Shown: piece by piece, positions 1 through 7,093 of the stretch
How positions within the stretch are numbered: the stretch's first letter is position 1
How the letters are laid out: every line of letters begins with the position of its first letter
NCBI GenBank assembly: GCA_964345695.1
Contig: CAYFSC010000068.1
Span: 1 to 15,010 of the forward strand
Length of the DNA stretch: 15,010 bases
Source: CAYFSC01 sp964345695
GTDB taxonomy: Bacteria > Bacteroidota > Rhodothermia > Rhodothermales > Salinibacteraceae
Direction: 5' to 3'
Translations under genes and position numbers: made by a program
The notes under the pieces: model-generated
What the model was told of the DNA's origin: nothing
Database searches by the model: none
What the model saw: the letters and a program-made list of their open reading frames with translations, nothing else

Positions 1-35
1 TCAGCGCTTCTCGCCCGATGAGTGAGCGCGGCCCG

Positions 36-971
36 CTAGGTTGCCTCGACGGGGTCCGCTTCGGCGTCGTCGGCGGTTGTGTCGTCGGCGGTTGTATCGT
101 CGGGCGAAGAAGTAGTGTCCGGCTCACTTTCGGCCGGAGCTTCCGACGTCTCGTCCTCCTCGTCCGCCGGGTCCGCGTCGCGAGGCGCGGCTTTGTCCTC
201 CGATGCCGCCGAGGGAGCCGGTGGATCCGGTAGGTCGTCCTCCTCCAAGCGGCGGTACTGCAGATCGGCCGTTTCGACCTCGAAGTCGAGCGACTCCAGG
301 TGGAGAACCGCAGGCGGCTCGTCGTCGAGCATGTCGGCGGTGCGATGCATCCACATGGTGGCCTCGGTGCGGCTGAAGACATTGCCGCCGGGCGTGCGGG
401 CGGGACCCATCAGCGCCCGCGGAGGCTGGGTGCGCTCGTGCTCCTTGAGGTACTGCGGGTGCTGCACCGACTGATCGTCGGCGGTGTAGCGCGCATAGCG
501 GGCCTCAAACTCGCGCAGGATACGCAGCAGCACGGCGGCCTGCCGCTCGGCCTCCAGGGCCCGCCGCAGCACGACGCGGTGGACGGCGCGCACACGGTCG
601 GCGTTCTCTCCGTGCAACTCGGCGGCGCGCTCGCGGAGCTGATCCCGCACCCGGTTGGCAGCGCGCTCGCACTGGCGCACCTGGCGGCGGGCCGTCTCAA
701 TGTTGTCTTTCGCCGCCTGCACGGCCTTCTCGGCCGCCTCCACCTCGTCCTCGCCGGCGTCGCCCGTGAGCGCGCGGGCGGCCATCTCGTCGGCCTCGGC
801 CATGAGGTCGGGCAGCGGCTCTCCCTCCGTGCGAATGGTGTCCTTCGCCTGCCTTTTGCGCTTGTGGATGGCATCGAGGCGCTCCAGCAGTTCGCTCCCC
901 TCCGGATCGTCCTCCAGATGGGTGATGGACACGGGCGGAATTTCCGTGGTGGCGTCCTTGGGAAGAGGCAT
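36..971 (-). CDS. Orphan coiled-coil protein with acidic C-terminal tail
   Basis: I do not recognise this 311-residue protein. Residues about 56-163 are almost entirely Ala, Glu, Arg and Gln and should form long helices, probably a coiled coil. A more mixed, probably folded stretch (about 165-240) follows, with the segment RTEATMWMHRTADML. The last 70 residues are disordered and extremely acidic, ending in repeated DDTTA units. There is no signal peptide, membrane segment or catalytic motif, so it is probably cytoplasmic. I chose the ATG at 971 because the only in-frame extension begins with a TTG at 1028 and adds 19 unconvincing residues. The stop is TAG at 36-38. It is divergent from the PEP carboxylase gene, with a 267-base gap. 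A structural or scaffold-like role is possible but unsupported; the acidic tail fits a halophile. Confidence 0.72.
   Translation of the reverse strand: MPLPKDATTEIPPVSITHLEDDPEGSELLERLDAIHKRKRQAKDTIRTEGEPLPDLMAEADEMAARALTGDAGEDEVEAAEKAVQAAKDNIETARRQVRQCERAANRVRDQLRERAAELHGENADRVRAVHRVVLRRALEAERQAAVLLRILREFEARYARYTADDQSVQHPQYLKEHERTQPPRALMGPARTPGGNVFSRTEATMWMHRTADMLDDEPPAVLHLESLDFEVETADLQYRRLEEDDLPDPPAPSAASEDKAAPRDADPADEEDETSEAPAESEPDTTSSPDDTTADDTTADDAEADPVEAT
66..95. repeat. Two perfect 15-bp tandem copies inside a coding region
   Basis: The unit gtcgtcggcggttgt occurs twice back to back (66-80 and 81-95), and a partial third copy begins at 96. Read on the minus strand it encodes the DDTTA repeats at the end of the acidic tail. 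Because the unit is 15 bp, copy-number change keeps the frame. Confidence 0.9.
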
Positions 972-1170
972 GATAGGCGGCACGGAGCTCGTCAGAGGCC
1001 AGAGAGGCGAACGTCCGCCGGGAGGCAAGACGCAGGATATGTAACGCGGGGACTGCCGACAGTTTCATTCCGCCGCTTCACGGAACGATGAAGCCAGTGT
1101 GCGTTCGCACGGCGAGCGTCGCACAAGTGTGACGATGCCTTCACGCGCCGCGCCAGAAGCCCTTCCAGCA

Positions 1171-1201
1171 TTTGTGTCCCATTGCAGCAGCCCTATGTTG
1201 T
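1171..1201 (+). promoter_or_regulatory. Candidate Bacteroidota-type promoter for ppc
   Basis: TTTG at 1171-1174 is followed after 19 bases by TATGTTGT at 1194-1201. The Bacteroidota consensus is TTTG, 17-23 bases, then TAnnTTTG; this site matches all of the first box and four of the six fixed positions of the second. Transcription would begin near 1207, giving a leader of about 30 bases before the chosen ATG at 1239. This is pattern matching only; chance occurrence is possible. Confidence 0.35.
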
Positions 1202-1238
1202 GAGATCTCGCTGCTTCACGACTGGACGTTCTGTGTGC

Positions 1239-4073
1239 ATGCAACGCTGGGAAGGACTGGATATTGAGACGGAAGGCACCGGCATCTCCATCCCGCTGAG
1301 CCAGCAGGTCAATCTGCTGGGGGCCCTGCTCGGGCAGGCCACGCGCGAGCAAATGGGGGGCGATCTGTTCGCCCTCGTCGAGGACCTGCGTCTGCTTTGC
1401 AAGCAGGCCGAACGCGATGACGACCCGTCCCTGCGCACGCAGGCCGCCACCCGCATCGCGGAGTTGTCGACGACGGAGATTGAGCACCTGCTCCACGTCT
1501 ACACGACGTTCTTCCACCTCGTCAACCAGGCCGAGCGTCAGGAAATCATCCGCATCAACCGGGATCGAGCCCGGGCCGCGTCCAACGGCACCGACGGCAT
1601 CGTGGACGAGGACTACGACCCGCCGCGGCCCGAGTCGATCGATGCCGCCATCGCGTCGATGAAGGCGGACGGCGTGTCGCTCGACGAGGTGCTCGACGCC
1701 CTCCGCGGGCTCGACATCCAGCCGACGCTCACCGCTCATCCCACCGAGGCACGGCGGCGGACGGTCCTGCGGAAGCAGCAGCGCATTGCCGACCTGCTCT
1801 CCGAGCTCCGCTCGCGCGAATCGACGCCCGAGGAGCGCCTCGCCTCGACCGACGCGCTCTACGCCACGATCTCGAACCTGCTGGGCACCGACGAAATTCG
1901 CGAGGAGCGGCCCACCGTGCGCGAGGAAGTCGAGCAGGGACACTACTTCATGCACGGCACGATCTGGGACACGATTCCCCAGATTCATCTCGATCTGCAG
2001 CAGGCGCTGCGGCGGCATTACGGAACGTCGGCCGAGGTGCCGGCCTTCCTGCAGTACCGCTCGTGGATCGGGAGCGACCGCGATGGCAACCCGAACGTCA
2101 CGGCCGACGTGACGCGCTGGACGTTCGCCCGCCAGCGCCGCACCACGCTGGAGCACTACCTCGACGAGCTCGACGACGTGCGCGACGACCTCAGCCTCTC
2201 GGAGCGCCAGGTCGCCGTGTCCGATGCACTGTTCGACTCCATCGAGCAGGACGCCCGGGAGATCGACCTTGATGCCGACACGCGCCGTCAATTCCGCAGC
2301 GAGCCCTACCGCCTCAAGCTTGCCTACATCGAGGCGCGGCTGCGGCGGCTCCTCAACGCCGTCGACGCGACGGCGACTGCATCGATGGCGGCCGACTACA
2401 CGAGCGACGACCTCCTCGCCGACCTCGACCTGCTGGCCGAGAGCCTCGAAGGGCACATGGAGGAGGCCGGGCGCCTCGACCGGCTGCACCGCATGCGCAC
2501 GCTTGTGAAGACGTTCGGCTTCCACCTCGCCGCGCTCGACGTGCGCCAGCACAGTGGCGTGCACGAAGCGACCGTCGACGCGCTGCTGACGGCCGCCGGC
2601 GTGACGGATCGCTACGCGGAACTGGACGAGGACGAGAAGCTGGCGGTGCTGTCCGACGAGCTCACGAACCCCCGTCCGCTCGTGCCCCCGCACGCCGACC
2701 TGCCCGACCCGGCCGCCGAGATGATGGAGGTCTTCGCCGTTATCCGGTCCATCTTTCAGGTCGACCCCGACGCGGTAGGCAGCTACATCGTGAGCATGAC
2801 GCACTCGGTGAGCGACCTGCTGGAGCCGATGCTGCTCGCGAAGGAGGCCGGTCTCGGGCGCATGGCGGACGGGCGGTTCCAGTGCCCGCTCGACATGGTT
2901 CCGCTCTTCGAAACCATCGAGGATCTCGACGTAGCACACGAGCGGATGGAGACGCTCTTCGAGCATCCCGTGTACTCGGCCCACCTGGAGGCGCACGATG
3001 GCTTTCAGGAAATCATGCTCGGCTACTCCGACAGCAACAAAGACGGCGGCTATTGGATGGCCAACTGGGCGCTGCACAAGTCCATCTTCCACCTCGGGCA
3101 GACGTGCGACGATCACGACGTGGACTTGCGCCTCTTCCACGGACGCGGGGGCACGGTGGGGCGCGGCGGCGGCCACACCTACCAGGCCATCCGCGCGCTG
3201 CCACCGGTGGTGCACAACGGGCGCATCCGCTTTACCGAGCAAGGGGAGATCATTTCGTTCCGCTACGCACTGCCCGCCATCGCGCGGCGCCACGTGGAGC
3301 AACTCGTGAGCGCCACGCTCACCTCCACCGTCGAGGCCGCGCACGGCGAGGTGCCCTTCCCGCTCGTTCGCGCCGGGTCGGACGTCGCCACCCTCATGGA
3401 CGATCTCGCCGCCCGCGGGATGGACACCTACCGCGGTCTGATCGACGAGCCGGACGCATGGCACTGGTACACCGAGGTCACGCCCATCGAGCACATCAGC
3501 CGCCTGCCGATTGCGTCGCGGCCCGTCTCCCGCTCCTCGGGCGGCGACGAGGTCGACTTCGAGAGCCTGCGCGCCATTCCCTGGGTGTTCGCGTGGACGC
3601 AAACGCGCTACATCGTGCCGGGATGGTACGGCACCGGTGCCGCCCTGCACGACCTCGTCAGCGATCCCGACACGCTCGACCAGCTGCAGACGCTCTACGA
3701 CGAGTGGCCTTTCTTCACCGCTGTACTCGACAGCGCCCAGCGTGAGATGGCCCGCGCACGGCTCACCATTGCCGCTGCCTACGACGCCCTGCCCGACACC
3801 GACACTTCGTTCCACGACACGATCGCCGACGACTTCGACCGGGCCGAGGACGCGATCCTCAAGATCACAGGCCGGGACACCCTGTTCGAGAACAGTCCCG
3901 TGCTGAAGAAGTCCATCCAGCTCCGCAACCCGTACACTGATGTCCTCAACCTCCTGCAGGTTGAACTCCTCCGCCGATTCCAGGACGCTGCAGGCGAGAA
4001 GCGCGAATCGATCCGCGAGGCCCTGTTCCTCAGCATCAACGGCATCTCGGCCGCCATGCAGTCCACCGGGTAG
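1239..4073 (+). CDS. ppc: Phosphoenolpyruvate carboxylase
   Basis: It fixes bicarbonate onto PEP to give oxaloacetate, the main anaplerotic feed into the TCA cycle, as a cytoplasmic tetramer. All landmark motifs are present: TAHPTEARRRT with catalytic His167, GYSDSNKDGGYWMANW (595-610, Lys601), FHGRGGTVGRGGG with His634 and Arg636, EQGEIISFRYALP, and SLRAIPWVFAWTQTR. The protein ends MQSTG, matching the family's C-terminal MRNTG/MQNTG. At 944 residues it is somewhat longer than E. coli Ppc (883). I chose ATG 1239 (MQRWEGLDIETEG); a TTG at 1182 would add 19 residues. Of the E. coli aspartate-inhibitor ligands, Arg587 and Arg832 are kept (here Arg636 and Arg896), but Lys773 aligns with Arg839 and Asn881 with Ser942, so feedback inhibition may differ. 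The next gene starts 182 bases downstream; no operon is evident. Confidence 0.97.
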   Translation: MQRWEGLDIETEGTGISIPLSQQVNLLGALLGQATREQMGGDLFALVEDLRLLCKQAERDDDPSLRTQAATRIAELSTTEIEHLLHVYTTFFHLVNQAERQEIIRINRDRARAASNGTDGIVDEDYDPPRPESIDAAIASMKADGVSLDEVLDALRGLDIQPTLTAHPTEARRRTVLRKQQRIADLLSELRSRESTPEERLASTDALYATISNLLGTDEIREERPTVREEVEQGHYFMHGTIWDTIPQIHLDLQQALRRHYGTSAEVPAFLQYRSWIGSDRDGNPNVTADVTRWTFARQRRTTLEHYLDELDDVRDDLSLSERQVAVSDALFDSIEQDAREIDLDADTRRQFRSEPYRLKLAYIEARLRRLLNAVDATATASMAADYTSDDLLADLDLLAESLEGHMEEAGRLDRLHRMRTLVKTFGFHLAALDVRQHSGVHEATVDALLTAAGVTDRYAELDEDEKLAVLSDELTNPRPLVPPHADLPDPAAEMMEVFAVIRSIFQVDPDAVGSYIVSMTHSVSDLLEPMLLAKEAGLGRMADGRFQCPLDMVPLFETIEDLDVAHERMETLFEHPVYSAHLEAHDGFQEIMLGYSDSNKDGGYWMANWALHKSIFHLGQTCDDHDVDLRLFHGRGGTVGRGGGHTYQAIRALPPVVHNGRIRFTEQGEIISFRYALPAIARRHVEQLVSATLTSTVEAAHGEVPFPLVRAGSDVATLMDDLAARGMDTYRGLIDEPDAWHWYTEVTPIEHISRLPIASRPVSRSSGGDEVDFESLRAIPWVFAWTQTRYIVPGWYGTGAALHDLVSDPDTLDQLQTLYDEWPFFTAVLDSAQREMARARLTIAAAYDALPDTDTSFHDTIADDFDRAEDAILKITGRDTLFENSPVLKKSIQLRNPYTDVLNLLQVELLRRFQDAAGEKRESIREALFLSINGISAAMQSTG

Positions 4074-4255
4074 TTCCGTTGGACCGTTGGAAGATTGGCG
4101 GCTGGCACGTTTTCCCTCCCAACGCTGCACGGCACGGCCGACGCTCCAGCAGGGTGCGGTTCGGCGTTCAACGCGCCGGCAGCGGAACAAGAAGTTTCTG
4201 TGAACGCTACAAGCAACTGTCTGTCCACGGCGCTTGTTGTCCCCCACTCGACGCG

Positions 4256-4774
4256 ATGGCTACTCCCTCCGCTTCCCCAACCGACGACGATCGTGTGCAG
4301 ACCGTGACTTACGGGACGGCGGCGTTCCGCGAGGCCACCGAGGTCCTGGCGACGTCGGACGCCCCGGCGACCGGCACCTGCGTCGTGTTTCACGATGGCA
4401 GCCGGGAAGACCGTCAGCAGGCCCTTGCGTCGATCACACCCCACGCGACCGGCAGCGTGCACCAGTTCCGCATGCCCTCTCTGCTGAGCAAGCGCCGCAT
4501 GCAGACGCAGAACGCTCTGCGCAAGTCGTTCGATCATGCAGCGGAGGAGGGCGCGCTGCTTTACTTCGACGCGACTGGCGCCCTCTTCACGCACGTGCAC
4601 GAGGACTCGCTCGATGGCGAGGGCGAGGAGGAGCCCACGGCGATCGAGTATTTCTTCGACCGCATCGAGGCGTATCCCGATCCGGTGGTGCTCACCCTGC
4701 AACGGAATGCACACGTCGAGACGGCCTGTGCCCGCGGTGCCCATCTCGTCGTTCGGTTTGAGGAGGCGGCATGA
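4256..4774 (+). CDS. Degenerate AAA+ ATPase-like protein (predicted inactive)
   Basis: This 172-residue protein matches one AAA+ domain from before Walker A to the C-terminal strand. Segments in family order: GTCVVFHDGSREDRQQA (40-56) at the Walker A place, LLSKRRMQTQNALRKSFDHA (76-95), EGALLYFDATGALF (98-111) at Walker B, FFDRIEAYPDPVVLTLQRN (133-151) at sensor 1, and ACARGAHLVVRF (157-168) where active members have LRRLRFVVEF. The catalytic residues are gone: the P-loop GxxGxGK[TS] reads DGSREDRQ, Walker B DE reads DA (105-106), the sensor-1 Asn aligns with Gln149, and the paired Arg is missing. ATP hydrolysis is therefore unlikely. It could be a regulatory or scaffolding pseudo-ATPase. I chose ATG 4256; the in-frame upstream sequence from about 4079 is compositionally unlike protein. 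No active AAA+ partner lies in this window. The assignment comes from remembered family motifs. Confidence 0.75.
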   Translation: MATPSASPTDDDRVQTVTYGTAAFREATEVLATSDAPATGTCVVFHDGSREDRQQALASITPHATGSVHQFRMPSLLSKRRMQTQNALRKSFDHAAEEGALLYFDATGALFTHVHEDSLDGEGEEEPTAIEYFFDRIEAYPDPVVLTLQRNAHVETACARGAHLVVRFEEAA

Positions 4775-4795
4775 CACCTCTGCCGATGCCGCCTG

Positions 4796-4851
4796 CCCGC
4801 GTGCATCTCCCCGCGTGCATCTCCCCGCATACAATCCCCTGCATGTAACTC
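4796..4851. repeat. 14-bp intergenic tandem repeat, four decaying copies
   Basis: The unit cccgcgtgcatctc is perfect at 4796-4809 and 4810-4823, then degrades to cccgcatacaatcc (4824-4837) and cctgcatgtaactc (4838-4851). It lies between the pseudo-AAA+ gene and lemA. The first two copies are certain; copies three and four share the phase and roughly half to two thirds of the bases. Its complement resembles the repeat at 8312-8379 (both framed by GGGAG and ACGCG). Confidence 0.8.
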
Positions 4852-4936
4852 TGCGAGGGGCCCGCTCGTGCAAGGGATGCTGCGCGATCGGCGGGATGCA
4901 ACCGCATCGGAAGAGCGTCGTTGATCGTGCGAGATA

Positions 4937-4953
4937 CGTGGTGCCTCTCCACG
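4937..4953. other. Small hairpin in the lemA leader
   Basis: CGTGG (4937-4941) pairs with CCACG (4949-4953) around a 7-base loop, ending 43 bases before the lemA start. A 5-bp stem can arise by chance; it has no T-tract, so it is not a convincing terminator. Confidence 0.3.
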
Positions 4954-4996
4954 ACACCGACCCTGTTTTCAACCATTCAGACTTATTCCGACGACC

Positions 4997-5602
4997 ATGC
5001 GGAGCAAAGGAACCCTCGCGCTCGTCGCCGTCGTGCTCATCCTCGGATTTGTGGGATGCGGCGCGACCCGCTCGTACAACTCGCTCGTGCAGTCGCAGGA
5101 GAGCGTCAACACCGCCTGGGCCGATCTGCAGTCGCAGTACCAGCGCCGGGCCGATCTCATCCCGAATCTCGTCTCTACCGTCCGGGGGGCTGCAGACTTC
5201 GAGCAGGAGACGCTGACGCAGGTGACCGAAGCCCGCGCCAGTGCCACGTCGATCCAGATCGACGCCGGTGATCTCGACGATCCCCAGAAAATCCAGCAGT
5301 TCCAGCAGGCCCAATCGCAGCTCGGACAGGCCCTCGGACGCCTGCTAGCCGTTTCGGAGAACTATCCGCAGCTGCAGGCCACACAGAGCTTCCGCGATCT
5401 GCAGGCCCAACTCGAAGGCACCGAAAATCGCATCGCCGTGGCGCGCCGCGACTTCAACCGGGCGGTGCAGCGGTACAACACCCAAATCCGCTCCTTCCCG
5501 ACGGTGGTCTTTGCCGGCATGATGGGCTTCGACCGCCGACAGCCCTTTGAGGCAGAGACCGGCGCTCAGGACGCGCCCGATGTGGAGTTTGGCGACCGCT
5601 GA
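4997..5602 (+). CDS. lemA: LemA family protein, probable lipoprotein
   Basis: LemA proteins are envelope-anchored helical bundles of poorly known function, usually paired with TPM/YgcG or HtpX-type genes. This 201-residue protein has a hydrophobic N-terminus (residues 7-20) ending in FVGCG, so Cys21 could be lipidated; a simple membrane anchor is the alternative. The family signature follows: YNSLVQSQESVNTAWADLQ and QYQRRADLIPNLVSTVRG, then a coiled region rich in Gln (about 97-115) and the late motif ARRDFNRAVQRYN with IRSFPTVVFA. Length is typical. The ATG at 4997 gives the complete anchor. The TPM-domain gene lies downstream across the sequence gap, so the two are probably one operon, and htpX is also nearby. 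This is known gene company for LemA. Confidence 0.93.
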   Translation: MRSKGTLALVAVVLILGFVGCGATRSYNSLVQSQESVNTAWADLQSQYQRRADLIPNLVSTVRGAADFEQETLTQVTEARASATSIQIDAGDLDDPQKIQQFQQAQSQLGQALGRLLAVSENYPQLQATQSFRDLQAQLEGTENRIAVARRDFNRAVQRYNTQIRSFPTVVFAGMMGFDRRQPFEAETGAQDAPDVEFGDR

Positions 5603-5622
5603 TTGCGGATCCCGCCTCCGAG

Positions 5623-5637
5623 GCCTTCTGCGAAGGC
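5623..5637. terminator. Hairpin after lemA, terminator-like without T-tract
   Basis: GCCTTC (5623-5628) pairs with GAAGGC (5632-5637) around the 3-base loop TGC, 20 bases after the lemA stop. A second GCCTTC at 5642-5647 offers an alternative partner for GAAGGC. GCCTC/GAGGC just upstream (5614-5624) makes another small stem. No T-tract follows, so it may be an RNA stability element or attenuator rather than a terminator. It may also be why assembly failed 20 bases later. Confidence 0.4.
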
Positions 5638-5665
5638 AGCCGCCTTCCTCTGCGGATGCGCTCTT

Positions 5666-5765
5666 NNNNNNNNNNNNNNNNNNNNNNNNNNNNNNNNNNN
5701 NNNNNNNNNNNNNNNNNNNNNNNNNNNNNNNNNNNNNNNNNNNNNNNNNNNNNNNNNNNNNNNNN
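5666..5765. other. Assembly gap (100 N)
   Basis: Exactly 100 unknown bases separate lemA from the TPM-domain gene. A round 100 is the usual placeholder for a gap of unknown size, so the true distance is not known. The left flank ends with gcgctctt (5658-5665) and the same 8 bases occur at 5770-5777, just right of the gap. The real gap may therefore be very short or contain a repeat. Confidence 0.97.
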
Positions 5766-5798
5766 TGAAGCGCTCTTTCGAACGAACCCCGTGAGCCT

Positions 5799-6590
5799 GT
5801 GCTCCGATCTCGCCCTCGCCGCATCGCTGTGCTGATCGTGCTGCTGGCCGTCGCGGTCGTGTCGGGCGTGCAGGCGCAACGCTACGACCTCCCGCCGCGC
5901 CCGGACGGGCCGGTGCTGGACCAGGGCGACCTGCTGTCTCCGACCGACGAGCGCCGCCTCGCCCGCAAGCTGACAGCCTACACCGACACCACCTCCACCG
6001 CCCTCGTCGTGGTGACGGTACCGAGCCTCGACGGCGCGCCGATTTCTGACTATGCGGTCGTGCTCGGGCGCGAGTGGGGCATCGGGCAGGAGGGCAAGGA
6101 CAACGGTGTCGTTGTGCTCGTGTCGAAGGGCGACCGCAAGGTGTTCATCGCCACGGGCTACGGACTGGAGGGGGCGATCCCGGACGCCATCGCCAACCGG
6201 ATCGTGGATGGCATCATCACGCCGGCGTTCCGCGAGGGGCAGTTCTACACGGGCCTCGACCGCGGTACCGACGCGATCATTCAGGCCGCTGCCGGTGAGT
6301 TCACCGCCGAGGCATCGCGCTCCACGGACTCGGGCGACAGCGGCTTTCCTGCGCTCGGATTTATCCTGCTCATCATTCTGTACTTCGTGTTCTCCTCGGT
6401 CCGACGCGGCGGCCCGGGCCAGAGCGGACGCAAGAAGAAACACCACACGCGCCACGGCGACTTTCCGATCATCTTCTGGGGCGGCGGCGGTCACCACGGC
6501 GGAGGCGGCGGCTTCGGCGGGGGTGGCGGGGGCTTTGGCGGCTTCGGCGGCGGCAGCTTCGGCGGTGGGGGCGCCGGCGGAAGCTGGTAA
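5799..6590 (+). CDS. TPM-domain (YgcG-type) exported membrane protein
   Basis: Architecture of this 263-residue protein: a signal peptide (1-26, cleavage after VQA), a TPM_phosphatase domain (about 38-168), one transmembrane helix (about 184-201, ALGFILLIILYFVFSS), a short basic stretch (KKKHHTRH), and a Gly/Phe-rich tail (228-263) ending GGSW. The TPM part shows the family segments LVVVTVPSLDG, VVLGREWGIGQEGKDNGVVV and TGYGLEGAIPDAIANRI. The domain faces outside the cytoplasm. Members have been linked to phosphatase-like activity and photosystem repair in plants, but the bacterial role is unclear. An in-frame TGA at 5766-5768 bounds the gene, so it begins after the gap; GTG at 5799 gives the full signal peptide. 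The pairing with lemA is a widespread conserved arrangement. The glycine tail is normal for the family. Confidence 0.92.
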   Translation: MLRSRPRRIAVLIVLLAVAVVSGVQAQRYDLPPRPDGPVLDQGDLLSPTDERRLARKLTAYTDTTSTALVVVTVPSLDGAPISDYAVVLGREWGIGQEGKDNGVVVLVSKGDRKVFIATGYGLEGAIPDAIANRIVDGIITPAFREGQFYTGLDRGTDAIIQAAAGEFTAEASRSTDSGDSGFPALGFILLIILYFVFSSVRRGGPGQSGRKKKHHTRHGDFPIIFWGGGGHHGGGGGFGGGGGGFGGFGGGSFGGGGAGGSW

Positions 6591-6650
6591 CTGGGAAACG
6601 CTGCTCGCCTTGCCCTCCCCCTCATTCTTCAAGCCAACGTCTCTCGCAAC

Positions 6651-6977
6651 ATGCCTGATCGTCTCGCCCAACTTGAGCAGTTCTACGAGGAGGACCCGGA
6701 CGATCCGTTCACGCGGTTCGCCCTCGCCCAAGAACACCTGAAGAACGGAAACACAGCGAAGGCGCTGGACTTCTTCGAAGAGCTTGTCGAAACGGATCCG
6801 GATTACGTGGGCACCTACTATCACCTCGGCAAGCTCTACGAACGTCTCGACCGCACCGAGGACGCCATCGACACGTATGCGCAAGGGATCGACGTGGCGC
6901 GGGAGCAAAAGGAGCAAAAGGCGCTGTCGGAGCTCCAGGACGCCAAGCTCGCCGCGGAGGGCGTCGGATTCGACTGA
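6651..6977 (+). CDS. Small tetratricopeptide-repeat protein
   Basis: This 108-residue soluble protein has two TPR units. The first is about 19-52 (FTRFALAQEHLKNGNTAKAL, then FFEELVETDPDY) and the second about 53-86 (TYYHLGKLYERLDRTEDAID, then TYAQGIDVA). A charged capping helix (87-103) follows. Spacing of the Ala, Gly, Tyr and Pro positions fits the 34-residue consensus. TPRs bind partner proteins, and nothing here names the partner. There is no signal peptide, so it is probably cytoplasmic. ATG at 6651 is the natural start, 60 bases after the TPM gene; it could be the third gene of the lemA operon. The protein is complete, with TGA at 6975-6977. Confidence 0.9.
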   Translation: MPDRLAQLEQFYEEDPDDPFTRFALAQEHLKNGNTAKALDFFEELVETDPDYVGTYYHLGKLYERLDRTEDAIDTYAQGIDVAREQKEQKALSELQDAKLAAEGVGFD

Positions 6978-7047
6978 ACGGTGAGAGCCGCGTGGGAGCC
7001 GCAGCCGCTGCATTACGGGAGCACAGCCGAAGCGCGTCTCTCCGATG

Positions 7048-7080
7048 TTCGTATGCGATTGTATTCGAGACTTAGATTTC
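7048..7080 (+). promoter_or_regulatory. Candidate Bacteroidota-type promoter for the LysM/RlpA gene
   Basis: TTCG (7048-7051) is followed after 21 bases by TAGATTTC (7073-7080), one mismatch in each box against TTTG and TAnnTTTG. The second box ends only 13 bases before the ATG at 7094, so the transcript would have a very short leader. The local sequence is unusually AT-rich for this window. Unproven. Confidence 0.35.
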
Positions 7081-7093
7081 CCGCCTCCTCAGA

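Noticed and set aside
4103..4109. TGGCACG, a perfect sigma54 -24 half-site, before the pseudo-AAA+ gene
   Set aside because: The matching TTGC -12 element is absent at the required spacing (CCCT is found there).
4085..4124. CGTTGG ... CCAACG inverted repeat after ppc as a terminator
   Set aside because: Only 6 bp of stem around a 28-base loop and no T-tract.
1065..4247. Very long open frame (1060 codons) antisense to ppc
   Set aside because: It mirrors the strongly supported PEP carboxylase, its translation has no family motif, and GC-rich codon use commonly leaves the opposite strand open.
5454..7013. 519-codon minus-strand frame crossing the N run
   Set aside because: Continuity depends on the unknown bases, and it is antisense to lemA, the TPM and the TPR genes.
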